12,916 nucleotides of DNA. Origin: an uncultured Flavobacteriales bacterium. GTDB taxonomy: Bacteria; Bacteroidota; Bacteroidia; Flavobacteriales_D; Sanyastnellaceae. A program made the translations under genes and the position numbers. Numbering within the stretch: the stretch's first letter is position 1; every line of letters begins with the position of its first letter. Below the pieces are notes generated by a model, which was given only the letters and a program-made list of their open reading frames with translations, was not told the DNA's origin and ran no database searches. The stretch spans positions 1 through 12,916 of the forward strand of contig CALJKR010000060.1 in the NCBI GenBank assembly GCA_937974555.1, given 5' to 3'. This document shows, piece by piece, positions 1 through 8,010 of this stretch.

Positions 1-38
1 CGCAAGAGTTTGAACTAAAATTCAAAGGCTATCAAATG

Positions 39-68
39 AAAAAGCCTCCCCATTGGGAGGCTTTTTTT
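39..68. terminator. Strong, probably bidirectional intrinsic terminator
   Basis: A perfect 7-bp stem, GCCTCCC (44-50) and GGGAGGC (55-61), encloses a CATT loop. It has five A on the left (39-43) and seven T on the right (62-68), so it is a rho-independent terminator readable from both sides. On the minus strand it follows directly after the TAA of the lectin/adhesin gene (stop at 69-67), ending the surE-to-adhesin operon. The symmetric A and T tracts suggest that a convergent gene may lie left of the window, but nothing there can be called. Confidence 0.9.
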
Positions 69-3000
69 ATTGAATCACGGAAATATTTCCGCTGATTTTT
101 CCACTCTGCTCTTTGCCGCATTGCGTGGTGTATTCAAAGGTGAAGAAATAATCTCCGGTGCTCACATCCTCGGCGTTCCAATACGGTTGTGAGGGCGTGC
201 TTTCAAATACCAAGGCTCCCCAACGATTGAAGACTTTCATGTTGTATACTTTGAAATAAACATAGAAGTCCCAATCGGGATTGTACTTTAAAAAGGGACG
301 CCATGTATCATTTTTGTTGTCTTTGTTCTGGGTGATGATATTGGGGAATTCCATGTCATCGGCATCAAAACCCAAATCGATGGTTTCAGGGATGTATGTC
401 GTAAAAGTCTGTGCGCATCCATTGTTGTTGTTGAGGACGTTCACGGAATAACTACCGGCTGCTGTCACCATTGGGATTTCCCATGTTTCAGTACCGGATA
501 AAAACTGCCCATCGGGGGTGGACCAATTCAGACTGTATTCACTGGTATTGACAATGGTGAAATTTTGCAAAGTCACCGTGGGGTACCAACAACTCAAAGT
601 ATCGGGGTTACCAAAAATAAGTTCCGGCAGTGCCGTATCGATACCGATTGAAATTTGTTCGGTATTGCTACACTGGGTAGCATTATCGGTACAAGTGAAT
701 TGGTATTGTCCGGCGTTATTCACAACAAGTATCAACGGATTGGGCGATACGATATTGGGTTGCGTTGTGGAACTCCATTGTGTGGTAAAAGCGGCAGAAT
801 TGGTAGTAGCCGTAATCGTAGACGTTGGATGAGCACAGGTGATTATTCCATCGCTGACCAATGCCACAGTGGGCAATGGCAATACCGTAACGGCTATTTC
901 ATCCTCCAATGAACAGCCCACCCCAAAATGCAAAATGGCGTTCATGCTGAATACTCCTACTGGGGGTGCAACAACCAAATAAACATCGTCTACAGTGCCA
1001 TCCGCCCATTCCACCACTTGAGAAGAGGTGATATTGATATTTTCACCCAAGCATACTTCAAAGTCGATGGGAAGATTCCAGTTGGGCAATGGGTAGATGG
1101 TCATGGTCAAGTTGTCGGTGAAAGAACACTGACCCAGACCCAGTGTAGCGGATACATTGATGGTGCCGGTGTTTCCTGCGATTCCACTGAATTCAGACAG
1201 CTGTGAATTGTCTTGCCAGATGACTTGATCATAGTTGACGCCATTGGGAATGGCAATCGTGAAGGCCGATTGCGGACACAGGCTGAAGTCATCACCCAAA
1301 CTAAAAGTGGGAATGGGGTTGAGCACAACATCGACATCATCGGATGATTGACAGCCATAGGAATTGGTAACCGTCATGGTGTATGTCCCTGAAGATCCAA
1401 CGGTAATTAATGCATTGTCGGTAGGGCCGATGATGTTGCCATTGTTGGTCGTCCAAAGGATGTCGTAGGTTGGATTGGTGGTTCCACTGATGTTGAGTGG
1501 ATTGTTGGTGCAGACTTGTATATTGGTACCTGCATAGGGGGTGATGGCCGCAACACTTTGTACAATCAGCGTGTCATTTCCCCAACAACCGGCGCTCATG
1601 GCCTCAACGATGTAGGTGCCGCCAGAGGTAATGTTAAGGTTATTGTTATTGCCCAATGTTGTGCCTGCAAGATTGCTCCAAACGACACTCTCAAAATTGC
1701 CGGTGATGTTCAAGTTTGAAGTTGTGCCTGTGCACAAATAGTCATTGCCAATGATGCCAAATTCAGGGTTGTTGGTAAGTGTGATTTGTACGGTGTCGCT
1801 CAAAGAACAACCATTGGGATAGGATGCAGTTATCCAATAATCTCCACTGTTGCTGATGGTCAATGATTGATCGGTAGCTACACCCACAATATTTCCATTG
1901 TTCGTTTGCCAATTGATGGAGGCATCGGAAGGATATTGCAATGAGGTGGCGGGTAATGTAAAATTGGTAACGCCGGTTGCAAGACATTGGACTGTATCAT
2001 TTCCGGCAGACAATGGAGCGATGATAAATTCTTGGGCAGTAACGCTGACGGCCTCACCCGCATTGGGACAACTGGAATGAAAGGGAACCAAGGTATATTG
2101 TGCGTTGCCTGTTCCGGAAATCGAGGCGGCCCAAAGTGTGTCATTGGGATTGGTATTGTTTACCCAAGCCAAAGTGGTGTAATTGCCTCCACTCGGGGTA
2201 AGTGTCCATGTCTCGCCTTCACACACGGTGGTTGAAGTGGCGGTAACGGTTGGGGGGATATTGCTTACAATAAATAGTTTTTCAGTGAGCAAGCCGCATC
2301 CGTCTATATACCGAGCGGTGTAGTTCCCTGGCTGATAGGCTGTCACTGTCGTTCCGGTAGCTGAGGAAAGTCCAATGGACGGGGTCCATGTGACATTGGG
2401 TCCAACTTCCAAAGCATTCAATAGAACCTCTCCTGATTCGCAATTGCTGAATGTCTCGCTGGCCAAGGTGGTCACGCCGGTGTAATTGGGACATACCCAA
2501 TGCACATTGCCGGTCCAGCCAGAGGCCGCAGTCCATCCAAAATAGGCTGTTGAGGAGTTCAATACCGTATTTAAGTTGACATTGAGATTGATGATATTGT
2601 TGCCATCGATCGTTACCGAAAATAGGCTGGCAAAAGGATCCCAATGAAATACCACATTGTGTGGCAATCCATCTTCCAATTGTCCGACAAAAACCGCGGG
2701 TGTTAATTCATTGGCGCTCCCATGTGCCAGAGAGCCTGCTTTGAATACTGAAACATGGTCGCCGGAAGCGCTGTTGGGATCCACGGGGTCGTTCTGCACC
2801 GAACTGCCTCCATTGGTGTAGGTGTCAAACTCCACTGCCATCGAATTGGCTGTTGGGGTAATGCTGCTGGTATAACCCAACATGCCGCCATTTTGCGCGG
2901 TGAGTACGGCTCCCGCGCTGGCTTTTAAAACAAAACACATTCCGTCCGCTCCGGGGCCCCAGTAGCCCGTGCCTTCTGTGCCGAAATACATGGTGGTGTT

Positions 3001-3267
3001 CAACGTGAAGGGTCGTTGCAAATTCAAACAGGTAGAACTCCAAATCTGCCCGTAAGTACAGAAATTATTGGGTGAGTTGTTGGGATTGCTGGGACATGCG
3101 CTCAGACCACTCGGGGTTTGAATATTCGTCAATCGATAGCATCCTGCGGGTACTGATGCATTGGGGTATACGCAATTGTAACATGCGGATCCGTGTGTAC
3201 TGAATGTGGTCTGACTTTGCAGGGTGAGGACCGCAAACATAAATATCAAAAGGCCAAGTGTTCTCAT
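67..3267 (-). CDS. Secreted L-type lectin / Ig-like repeat adhesin with T9SS (CHU_C, gliding motility-associated) C-terminal domain
   Basis: This is a 1066-aa secreted protein, probably exposed on the cell surface. Residues 1-19 form a signal peptide (hydrophobic LGLLIFMFAVLTL). Residues about 73-258 look like an L-type (legume-like) lectin: ADGMCFVL at 107-114, VEFDTY at 145-150, SGDHVSVF at 168-175 and AYFGWTAASG at 241-250. Residues about 265-958 hold roughly nine Ig-like modules of 65-85 aa. Most have a cysteine near the start (350, 427, 512, 586, 664, 739, 811, 893) and an NGC-like cysteine near the end (324, 487, 561, 639, 785, 866, 951), suggesting a disulfide per module. Residues 961-1066 match the gliding-motility C-terminal family, with FPNIIT at 974-979 and NRWG at 1014-1017, the type B signal for type IX secretion. 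The ATG lies 9 bp after the response regulator stop, so it is probably co-transcribed. The sugar ligand cannot be read from sequence; adhesion is inferred. Confidence 0.9.
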   Translation of the reverse strand: MRTLGLLIFMFAVLTLQSQTTFSTHGSACYNCVYPNASVPAGCYRLTNIQTPSGLSACPSNPNNSPNNFCTYGQIWSSTCLNLQRPFTLNTTMYFGTEGTGYWGPGADGMCFVLKASAGAVLTAQNGGMLGYTSSITPTANSMAVEFDTYTNGGSSVQNDPVDPNSASGDHVSVFKAGSLAHGSANELTPAVFVGQLEDGLPHNVVFHWDPFASLFSVTIDGNNIINLNVNLNTVLNSSTAYFGWTAASGWTGNVHWVCPNYTGVTTLASETFSNCESGEVLLNALEVGPNVTWTPSIGLSSATGTTVTAYQPGNYTARYIDGCGLLTEKLFIVSNIPPTVTATSTTVCEGETWTLTPSGGNYTTLAWVNNTNPNDTLWAASISGTGNAQYTLVPFHSSCPNAGEAVSVTAQEFIIAPLSAGNDTVQCLATGVTNFTLPATSLQYPSDASINWQTNNGNIVGVATDQSLTISNSGDYWITASYPNGCSLSDTVQITLTNNPEFGIIGNDYLCTGTTSNLNITGNFESVVWSNLAGTTLGNNNNLNITSGGTYIVEAMSAGCWGNDTLIVQSVAAITPYAGTNIQVCTNNPLNISGTTNPTYDILWTTNNGNIIGPTDNALITVGSSGTYTMTVTNSYGCQSSDDVDVVLNPIPTFSLGDDFSLCPQSAFTIAIPNGVNYDQVIWQDNSQLSEFSGIAGNTGTINVSATLGLGQCSFTDNLTMTIYPLPNWNLPIDFEVCLGENINITSSQVVEWADGTVDDVYLVVAPPVGVFSMNAILHFGVGCSLEDEIAVTVLPLPTVALVSDGIITCAHPTSTITATTNSAAFTTQWSSTTQPNIVSPNPLILVVNNAGQYQFTCTDNATQCSNTEQISIGIDTALPELIFGNPDTLSCWYPTVTLQNFTIVNTSEYSLNWSTPDGQFLSGTETWEIPMVTAAGSYSVNVLNNNNGCAQTFTTYIPETIDLGFDADDMEFPNIITQNKDNKNDTWRPFLKYNPDWDFYVYFKVYNMKVFNRWGALVFESTPSQPYWNAEDVSTGDYFFTFEYTTQCGKEQSGKISGNISVIQ

Positions 3268-3276
3268 GAGATATGT

Positions 3277-3990
3277 CTAAGCGTTGGATTTGTGGGAAGT
3301 GAATTTGTAGCCGATGCCACGCACTGAATGGAAGTATTCAGGATGTCGACTGTCCTTTTCAAAGTGTTTTCTGAAGTTGGTGATGAAGTTGTCGATGGTA
3401 CGCGATGACGTAAAAATATCATACCCCCATACTTTGTCCATGATTTCTTCACGACTGATGGCTTCGCCTTCTCGGGTGATCAATAATTTCAAGAGCATCA
3501 TTTCTTTTTTGGAAATGCTTTGCAATTGACCATGCTGATCGATGATTTCAAAAGCATCAAACTTCACTGTCCCTGATTCAAATGTATAGGCGGTGTTTTC
3601 TGCCAATGGCTTGATGCCGGATTCTTTTTGTGCGATGAGGTTTTTGGTTCGCAATAACAACTCTTCCAAATCAAAGGGCTTGGGCAGGTAATCATTGGCT
3701 CCGGCTTTCAGTCCTTCAATGCGTTCCTTGCTGCTGCCTTTGGCTGAGATGATCATCATGGGTGTTTTGTTGCCTTGTATGCGCAATGTGGAACACAAAG
3801 TCAACCCATCCATGCCGGGCAACATGATGTCTGAAATGATGAGATCAAACGCTTGTTCTTGGGCAATGTGCAAAGCTTGAAGTCCATTGCCTGAACTGAC
3901 TACGGTATACCCATCGAGTTCCAAATTCATTTTGAGCATCTCGTTCAAATGAATCTCATCTTCAATCAGCAAAATTCTGTATCCGTTCAT
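3277..3990 (-). CDS. OmpR/PhoB-family response regulator transcription factor
   Basis: This 237-aa two-domain regulator is of normal length for the family. The receiver domain (about 4-120) has the acidic pocket E10/D11/E12, phosphoacceptor D54 in IISDIMLPGMDG, switch S82 and conserved K104 in YLPKPF. The winged-helix DNA-binding domain (about 130-235) ends with the typical SRTIDNFITNFRKHFE and VRGIGYKF segments (wing hairpin). The ATG overlaps the lpxB stop in an ATGA (3990-3987), pointing to coupled translation. The adhesin gene starts 9 bp after its stop. No histidine kinase is present in the window, so the partner must be encoded elsewhere. Its targets are unknown; the neighbours suggest, but do not prove, a role in envelope or surface functions. 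Family assignment is firm, and no specific gene symbol can be given. Confidence 0.95.
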   Translation of the reverse strand: MNGYRILLIEDEIHLNEMLKMNLELDGYTVVSSGNGLQALHIAQEQAFDLIISDIMLPGMDGLTLCSTLRIQGNKTPMMIISAKGSSKERIEGLKAGANDYLPKPFDLEELLLRTKNLIAQKESGIKPLAENTAYTFESGTVKFDAFEIIDQHGQLQSISKKEMMLLKLLITREGEAISREEIMDKVWGYDIFTSSRTIDNFITNFRKHFEKDSRHPEYFHSVRGIGYKFTSHKSNA

Positions 3991-5069
3991 TTTTTCAAAA
4001 TCAATTGCGCCACTCGCGCTGATGCTCCTGGACCGCCGAGTTTTTCTATTAATTCAAGACGGGTATTTTCTGCTTGACGTTGCCCGCCTTCACTCAGTAA
4101 AAGCCGCAACTCTTTTTCCAAGGCAGTTACGGTCATTTTTTCTTGAATAAACTCTTTTACTCTTTCTTCATTGAGTATCAAATTCACCAGGGATATCCAA
4201 GTCAACTTCACCAATCGCTTGGCAATCCACATGGACAATGGTTGTGCGCTGTAGCCCACCAAAATGGGCAGTCCGCGCAATGCGGCTTCCAGTGTAGCTG
4301 TACCACTCGCAATCATCCCGGCTTTGGCGTTGCGCATAAGTTCCGGTGTCTGACCAAAAACCAATTGCACTTGATTTTCATACCCTTTCAAATAAGGGGC
4401 ATAATGCACGGCTTCCAAACCGGGTGCGCCGGCGATGATGAATTTTTCGTTCGGGAATCGCGCAACAACCGTTAAAAACGCGGGAAGGATTCGCTTTAAT
4501 TCTTGCTTTCGACTTCCGGGAGCCAAGACGATAAAATCTTTGGTAGGCGCTTGGTTAGCAGGCTGGGCGGCCCAATCGTCTAGCAAAGGATGTCCTACAA
4601 ATTCTGCCTGATAGTGGTGCTTGGCATAAACAGCGGGCTCAAAGGGCAATATGCAGTACATGTGGTCGACATACTTTTTGATGTTTTCCACTCTGCCTTC
4701 TTTCCATGCCCAAATGGTGGGGGAGATGTAATAATGGGTTTCGATTCCTTGTGATTTTGCCCAATGGGTCAATCGCAAGTTAAATCCGGGGTAGTCAATA
4801 AAGACAATTTTATCGGGTGCAAATGCGGCAATTTGCTCTTTGATCAGGGCAAAGTTTTTTCGAATCGTGGAAATGTTCATCAACACTTCGACAAATCCCA
4901 TGAAGGCCAATTCGCGGTAATGCTTCAAGAGGGTGACGCCTTGTTCCGCCATTTTATCGCCGCCCCATCCCTGAAGCGCAACGCCCGGATGTTGCATTTT
5001 CAATTCTTTGGCCAAATGGCTCCCATGCAAGTCACCCGAGGCTTCGCCTGCGATTAGAAATATTTTCAT
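3987..5069 (-). CDS. lpxB: Lipid-A-disaccharide synthase
   Basis: LpxB (glycosyltransferase family 19) joins UDP-2,3-diacylglucosamine and lipid X to make lipid A disaccharide phosphate at the inner membrane, a core step in outer membrane synthesis. The product is 360 aa. Motifs from the chosen start are GEASGDLHG (8-16), MGFVEVL, DYPGFNLRL, YYISPTIWAWKEGRV, FVGHPLLD, APGSRKQE and SGTATLEAALRG, all typical of the family. I chose the ATG at 5069-5067 instead of an upstream in-frame ATG at 5099. It gives the usual MKIFLIAGEASGD amino terminus and sits one base after the stop of the preceding gene (TGATATG). The 3' end overlaps the response regulator start by 4 bp. The order surE, small membrane protein, lpxB is, from memory, common in Flavobacteriia. 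Confidence 0.95.
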   Translation of the reverse strand: MKIFLIAGEASGDLHGSHLAKELKMQHPGVALQGWGGDKMAEQGVTLLKHYRELAFMGFVEVLMNISTIRKNFALIKEQIAAFAPDKIVFIDYPGFNLRLTHWAKSQGIETHYYISPTIWAWKEGRVENIKKYVDHMYCILPFEPAVYAKHHYQAEFVGHPLLDDWAAQPANQAPTKDFIVLAPGSRKQELKRILPAFLTVVARFPNEKFIIAGAPGLEAVHYAPYLKGYENQVQLVFGQTPELMRNAKAGMIASGTATLEAALRGLPILVGYSAQPLSMWIAKRLVKLTWISLVNLILNEERVKEFIQEKMTVTALEKELRLLLSEGGQRQAENTRLELIEKLGGPGASARVAQLILKK

Positions 5070-5070
5070 A

Positions 5071-5382
5071 TCAATAAAAATAGAGGGCCACAGGTACACT
5101 GCATATCACCACGTACAAGATGCCGCGACTCATTTTGTACCATTCTTTTTTGATGAACCAATAAAACAAGGCCACATCTCCCAAAATGGAAATGGTGACA
5201 ATCTTATCTTGGTACATCGCTGTAATGCCATACAAGAGGTCGTGAAAAAAAGTGGCCAAATTGGTAGAAGTCCCAAAGGTGAATACCAATCCAAAAAGGA
5301 TGAAACCCAAGGCGGCGCCTACCACACCAACGGCTATCCCCATGGGCACGGTGTCCAACTTATGTTTTGAAATATTACCCAT
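5071..5382 (-). CDS. Small integral membrane protein of unknown function, between surE and lpxB
   Basis: I do not recognise a named family. With the ATG at 5382-5380 the product is 103 aa; a second ATG 12 bp upstream (5394) would give 107 aa. The internal start is preferred because it shares bases with the surE stop (TAATG), a classic coupling junction, but either is possible. About three membrane helices are visible in 107-aa numbering: 16-40 (rich in Gly, Ala, Val and Phe), 64-81 and 90-107. A short amphipathic stretch, TNLATFFHDLLYGI, lies between the first two. Its stop is one base before the lpxB start. Position and overlap make it a real gene, translated with surE and lpxB. A role in envelope biogenesis is only suggested by context. 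Confidence 0.75.
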   Translation of the reverse strand: MGNISKHKLDTVPMGIAVGVVGAALGFILFGLVFTFGTSTNLATFFHDLLYGITAMYQDKIVTISILGDVALFYWFIKKEWYKMSRGILYVVICSVPVALYFY

Positions 5383-6152
5383 TAAAAATCCCATTTTTGA
5401 AGGTGAGCAACGGCATGATGTGCGGTTAAATCAAATTGCACTGGAACCACGGAAACATAGTTGTTGTCCAAGGCATGTTGATCGGTATCTTCTCCTTTGT
5501 CTTTGATGACAAATTCTCCCGTCATCCAATAATAGTCTCTGTGGAATGGGTCTGTTCTTTTTTCAAATTGCTCCATCCACATGCCATTGGCCTGTCGACA
5601 GACCTTAATTCCTGCAATCGAATGGCCTTTGGGTATGTTAACATTGAGACAGACATTTTCAGGGAATTGTGCGTCATGCAATACCTGATTGACGATGGTT
5701 TGAGCCACTTGCATCGACACTTCGAAATCAGCGTCGGCATTGTAATCCAAAAGTGAAAAGCCAACGGAAGGAATGCCTTCGACAGCCGCTTCGACTGCTG
5801 CTGACATTGTTCCGGAATAAATCACATTGATGGAGGCATTCGAACCATGATTGATTCCGCTGACTACGATGTCTGGCTTTCTATCCAATACGGTGTACAA
5901 GGCGATCTTGACGCAATCCACGGGTGTGCCTGAACAGGCAAAGGCGACGTCGGCATATGGCATTTCTACGGGATGGATGCGTATGGGGTCATGTATCGTA
6001 ACAGCATGCCCCATCCCACTCTGGGGCTTGTCTGGTGCAACAACCACTACTTTCCCAATGGTGGACATGGCCTTAACCAAAGATTGAATGCCTTTGGCTT
6101 GGTAACTGTCGTCATTGGTGACCAAAATCAAGGGTCTTTCTTTTTTCTCCAT
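5382..6152 (-). CDS. surE: 5'/3'-nucleotidase SurE
   Basis: SurE is a metal-dependent phosphatase that removes phosphate from nucleoside 5'- and 3'-monophosphates, and is cytoplasmic. The 256-aa protein has the family metal site: NDDS at 13-16 (D14, D15), S45 in DKPQSGMGHAVT, and N101 in SGINHGSNASINVIYSGT. It also has the conserved CSGTPVDCVKIAL segment near 73-85 and the later PENVCLNVNIP segment. The length is usual for the family. It is the first gene of the minus-strand operon, and its stop overlaps the next start. A perfect TAnnTTTG box lies just upstream of the ATG and could make the transcript nearly leaderless. Confidence 0.95.
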   Translation of the reverse strand: MEKKERPLILVTNDDSYQAKGIQSLVKAMSTIGKVVVVAPDKPQSGMGHAVTIHDPIRIHPVEMPYADVAFACSGTPVDCVKIALYTVLDRKPDIVVSGINHGSNASINVIYSGTMSAAVEAAVEGIPSVGFSLLDYNADADFEVSMQVAQTIVNQVLHDAQFPENVCLNVNIPKGHSIAGIKVCRQANGMWMEQFEKRTDPFHRDYYWMTGEFVIKDKGEDTDQHALDNNYVSVVPVQFDLTAHHAVAHLQKWDF

Positions 6153-6156
6153 GTGT

Positions 6157-6164
6157 CAAAACTA
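6157..6164 (-). promoter_or_regulatory. Candidate -7 promoter box for the surE operon
   Basis: On the minus strand these bases read TAGTTTTG, a full match to the Bacteroidota -7 consensus TAnnTTTG. Only four bases separate it from the surE ATG (6152), so if used it would give a leaderless or almost leaderless mRNA. No clear -33 TTTG lies 19-21 bases upstream, which weakens the call. The box falls in the 53-bp gap between two divergent operons, so some promoter must be close. Confidence 0.35.
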
Positions 6165-6178
6165 ATACGGATTTCTAT

Positions 6179-6186
6179 CATCTTTG
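6179..6186 (+). promoter_or_regulatory. Candidate -7 promoter box for the thiolase operon
   Basis: CATCTTTG differs from the TAnnTTTG consensus at the first base only. It lies 19 bp before the thiolase ATG at 6206. An AGGAA (6188-6192) between them could act as a weak ribosome binding site, though 13 bases is a long spacing. No convincing -33 element is seen. The surE and thiolase -7 candidates are 14 bp apart on opposite strands, so the two promoters would overlap. Confidence 0.3.
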
Positions 6187-6205
6187 CAGGAAATAATATC
6201 GCATT

Positions 6206-7408
6206 ATGAACGCTTTTATCGTGGAGGGTGTGCGCACCGCAATAGGAAATTTCGCAGGGTCTTTGGCTCCCGTGAGAACGGATGATTTGGCTGCTGTTGT
6301 TTTAAAGGGAATCCTTCAAAAACACCCGTCGTTGAACCCATCAGAAATCAACGATGTGATCATGGGTTGCGCCAACCAAGCGGGGGAGGACAATCGCAAT
6401 GTTGCGCGTATGGCTTTGCTTTTGGCGGATTATCCCGTGTCGGTTCCCGGTGAAACGGTCAACCGTTTGTGTGCTTCGGGTATGAATGCGATCGCGCATG
6501 CCGCGCGGGCTGTCCATTGCGGAGAGGGCGATATTTTTGTGGCAGGTGGGGTTGAAAACATGACGCGTGGTCCTTGGGTGATTTCCAAAACGTCGTCTGC
6601 TTTTGGTCGCGATGCCCAAATGTTTGATTCGAGTTTCGGATGGCGTTTTGTGCATCCCAAAATGAAAGAGGTGTATGGGGTCGAAGCGATGGGAGAAACT
6701 GCAGAAAACCTAGCCGAAGAACACAACATCAGTCGCGAAGACCAAGATGCATTTGCATTGAACTCGCAATTGAAAGCCGCTCGTGCGCAAGCCGAGGGGC
6801 GCTGGTCGCGGGAGATTGTACCCGTGGAAATTCCACAAAAGAAAGGGGATCCCAAGGTTTTCCAAAACGACGAATTCATCAAGGCTTCCAGTAGCATCGA
6901 AGGTTTGTCCGCATTGAAACCCGCATTTAGAAAGGGCGGTAGTGTTACCGCTGGAAATGCTTCGGGCTTGAATGATGGCGCAGCCGCGGTGTTGATCATG
7001 AGCGAAGCGGGATTGAAGAAGACCGGTTGCCAACCCTTGGCGCGCATCGTTTCGACTGGTGTCAGCGGCGTTGAGCCCCGCATCATGGGCATCGGTCCCG
7101 TTGAAGCGTCCAAGTTGGCCTTGCAACGCGCCGGATTGACCTTGGATCAAATGGACATTATCGAAGTCAACGAGGCTTTTGCTGCGCAAGTATTGAGCTG
7201 CACCCGCGCGTTGGGCATGGCGGACAATGATCCCCGATTGAATGTGAATGGCGGTGCCATCGCATTGGGGCATCCCCTCGGAATGAGTGGTGCACGCATT
7301 GTGAATACCGCTGCGATTGAATTGAATTTGCGTCAAAAGAAATATGCCTTGTGCACCATGTGTATCGGTGTTGGACAAGGATTTGCCGTTGTTTTGGAGC
7401 GCGTATGA
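6206..7408 (+). CDS. paaJ: Acetyl-CoA acyltransferase (thiolase), 3-oxoadipyl-CoA thiolase type
   Basis: The 400-aa protein is a biosynthetic-fold thiolase with all three catalytic residues: C89 in NRLCASGMNAI, H356 in ALGHPLGMSGAR and C386 in CIGVGQG. NEAFA is also present. Length and residue positions fit PaaJ/PcaF enzymes, which cleave 3-oxoadipyl-CoA (and in PaaJ 3-oxo-5,6-dehydrosuberyl-CoA) with CoA to give succinyl-CoA or dehydroadipyl-CoA plus acetyl-CoA. The following PaaY-like gene supports phenylacetate catabolism over ordinary fatty acid beta-oxidation, but no other paa gene is in the window and a broader acetyl-CoA C-acyltransferase role cannot be excluded. The stop overlaps the next ATG in ATGA. 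Thiolase assignment is certain; the symbol is probable. Confidence 0.9.
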   Translation: MNAFIVEGVRTAIGNFAGSLAPVRTDDLAAVVLKGILQKHPSLNPSEINDVIMGCANQAGEDNRNVARMALLLADYPVSVPGETVNRLCASGMNAIAHAARAVHCGEGDIFVAGGVENMTRGPWVISKTSSAFGRDAQMFDSSFGWRFVHPKMKEVYGVEAMGETAENLAEEHNISREDQDAFALNSQLKAARAQAEGRWSREIVPVEIPQKKGDPKVFQNDEFIKASSSIEGLSALKPAFRKGGSVTAGNASGLNDGAAAVLIMSEAGLKKTGCQPLARIVSTGVSGVEPRIMGIGPVEASKLALQRAGLTLDQMDIIEVNEAFAAQVLSCTRALGMADNDPRLNVNGGAIALGHPLGMSGARIVNTAAIELNLRQKKYALCTMCIGVGQGFAVVLERV

Positions 7409-8010
7409 TTTACTCCTTCAACGGATATATACCGGTAGTGCACGAGTCGAGTTACGTGCATCCCCAGGCGGTGGTCACCGGCAATGTCGTCATTGGCAAA
7501 AACGTGTACATCGGCCCAGGTGCCGCGATTCGCGGCGATTGGGGAATGATCGTGATCGAAGATGGTTGCAATGTGCAAGAGAATTGTACCATCCATCAAT
7601 TTCCAGGCGTTACCTTGACCCTGAAATCAGGCGCCCACATTGGGCACGGCGCCATCATTCACGGTGCCAACATTGGCAGAGATACTTTGGTCGGCATGAA
7701 TGCCGTGGTGATGGACCGAGTAGAGGTAGGCGATGAGTGCATCATTGGCGCATTGACTTTTGTTCCGGCCGATACCATTGTCCCTCCTCGATCCGTGATG
7801 GTGGGCAACCCCGGCAAAGTCGTGAAGCCCGTGAGTGATGAAATGTTGAAGTGGAAGCAAGAGGGGACAGGCTGGTATCAGCGTCTTCCGGCAGAATTGC
7901 ACGAGACCTTGAAGCCCTGTGAGCCCCTTCGAGAAATCCCCGAAGACAGAAAGCCACAAGCAGGCGGATACGCCACATGGCAGGAGCGCAAAGCGGACCG
8001 CGATGTCTAA
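7405..8010 (+). CDS. paaY: PaaY-like hexapeptide-repeat protein (gamma carbonic anhydrase family)
   Basis: This 201-aa left-handed beta-helix protein is close in length to E. coli PaaY (about 196 aa). Hexapeptide repeats run from about 12 to 137 (for example VVTGNVVIGKNVYIGPGAAI). Gamma-carbonic-anhydrase features are RGDWGMI (43-49), GCNVQENC with Q58, and histidines H64, H81 and H86, the likely metal ligands. PaaY is a thioesterase of the phenylacetate pathway that hydrolyses dead-end ring CoA products; other members are carbonic anhydrases or acyltransferases. The start at 7405 overlaps the thiolase stop as ATGA. A longer frame from 7351 would run inside the thiolase gene and add residues lacking repeat features, so it was not chosen. 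The neighbour supports the PaaY reading; the activity itself is inferred. Confidence 0.85.
   Translation: MIYSFNGYIPVVHESSYVHPQAVVTGNVVIGKNVYIGPGAAIRGDWGMIVIEDGCNVQENCTIHQFPGVTLTLKSGAHIGHGAIIHGANIGRDTLVGMNAVVMDRVEVGDECIIGALTFVPADTIVPPRSVMVGNPGKVVKPVSDEMLKWKQEGTGWYQRLPAELHETLKPCEPLREIPEDRKPQAGGYATWQERKADRDV

Noticed and set aside
1..18. Possible 3' tail of a plus-strand gene (RKSLN then TAA)
   Set aside because: Six codons at the window edge cannot be told from chance; only the bidirectional terminator at 39-68 hints at a convergent gene.
518..1206. Plus-strand open frames inside the adhesin gene
   Set aside because: They lie antisense to clear Ig-like modules, show no known domain and have atypical composition for proteins.
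5070..5099. Upstream start for lpxB giving MYLWPSIFID before MKIFLIAGEASGD
   Set aside because: The extra residues overlap the preceding gene and are not part of the usual LpxB amino terminus; the ATG at 5069 sits one base after the preceding stop.
6430..7378. Long minus-strand open frames (over 220 aa) opposite the thiolase
   Set aside because: They are shadows of a GC-richer coding sequence; the plus-strand thiolase has all catalytic residues and explains the whole stretch.
7351..7404. Upstream start for the PaaY-like gene
   Set aside because: It would lie in the thiolase gene and add an 18-residue non-repeat extension; the ATGA junction at 7405 fits far better.
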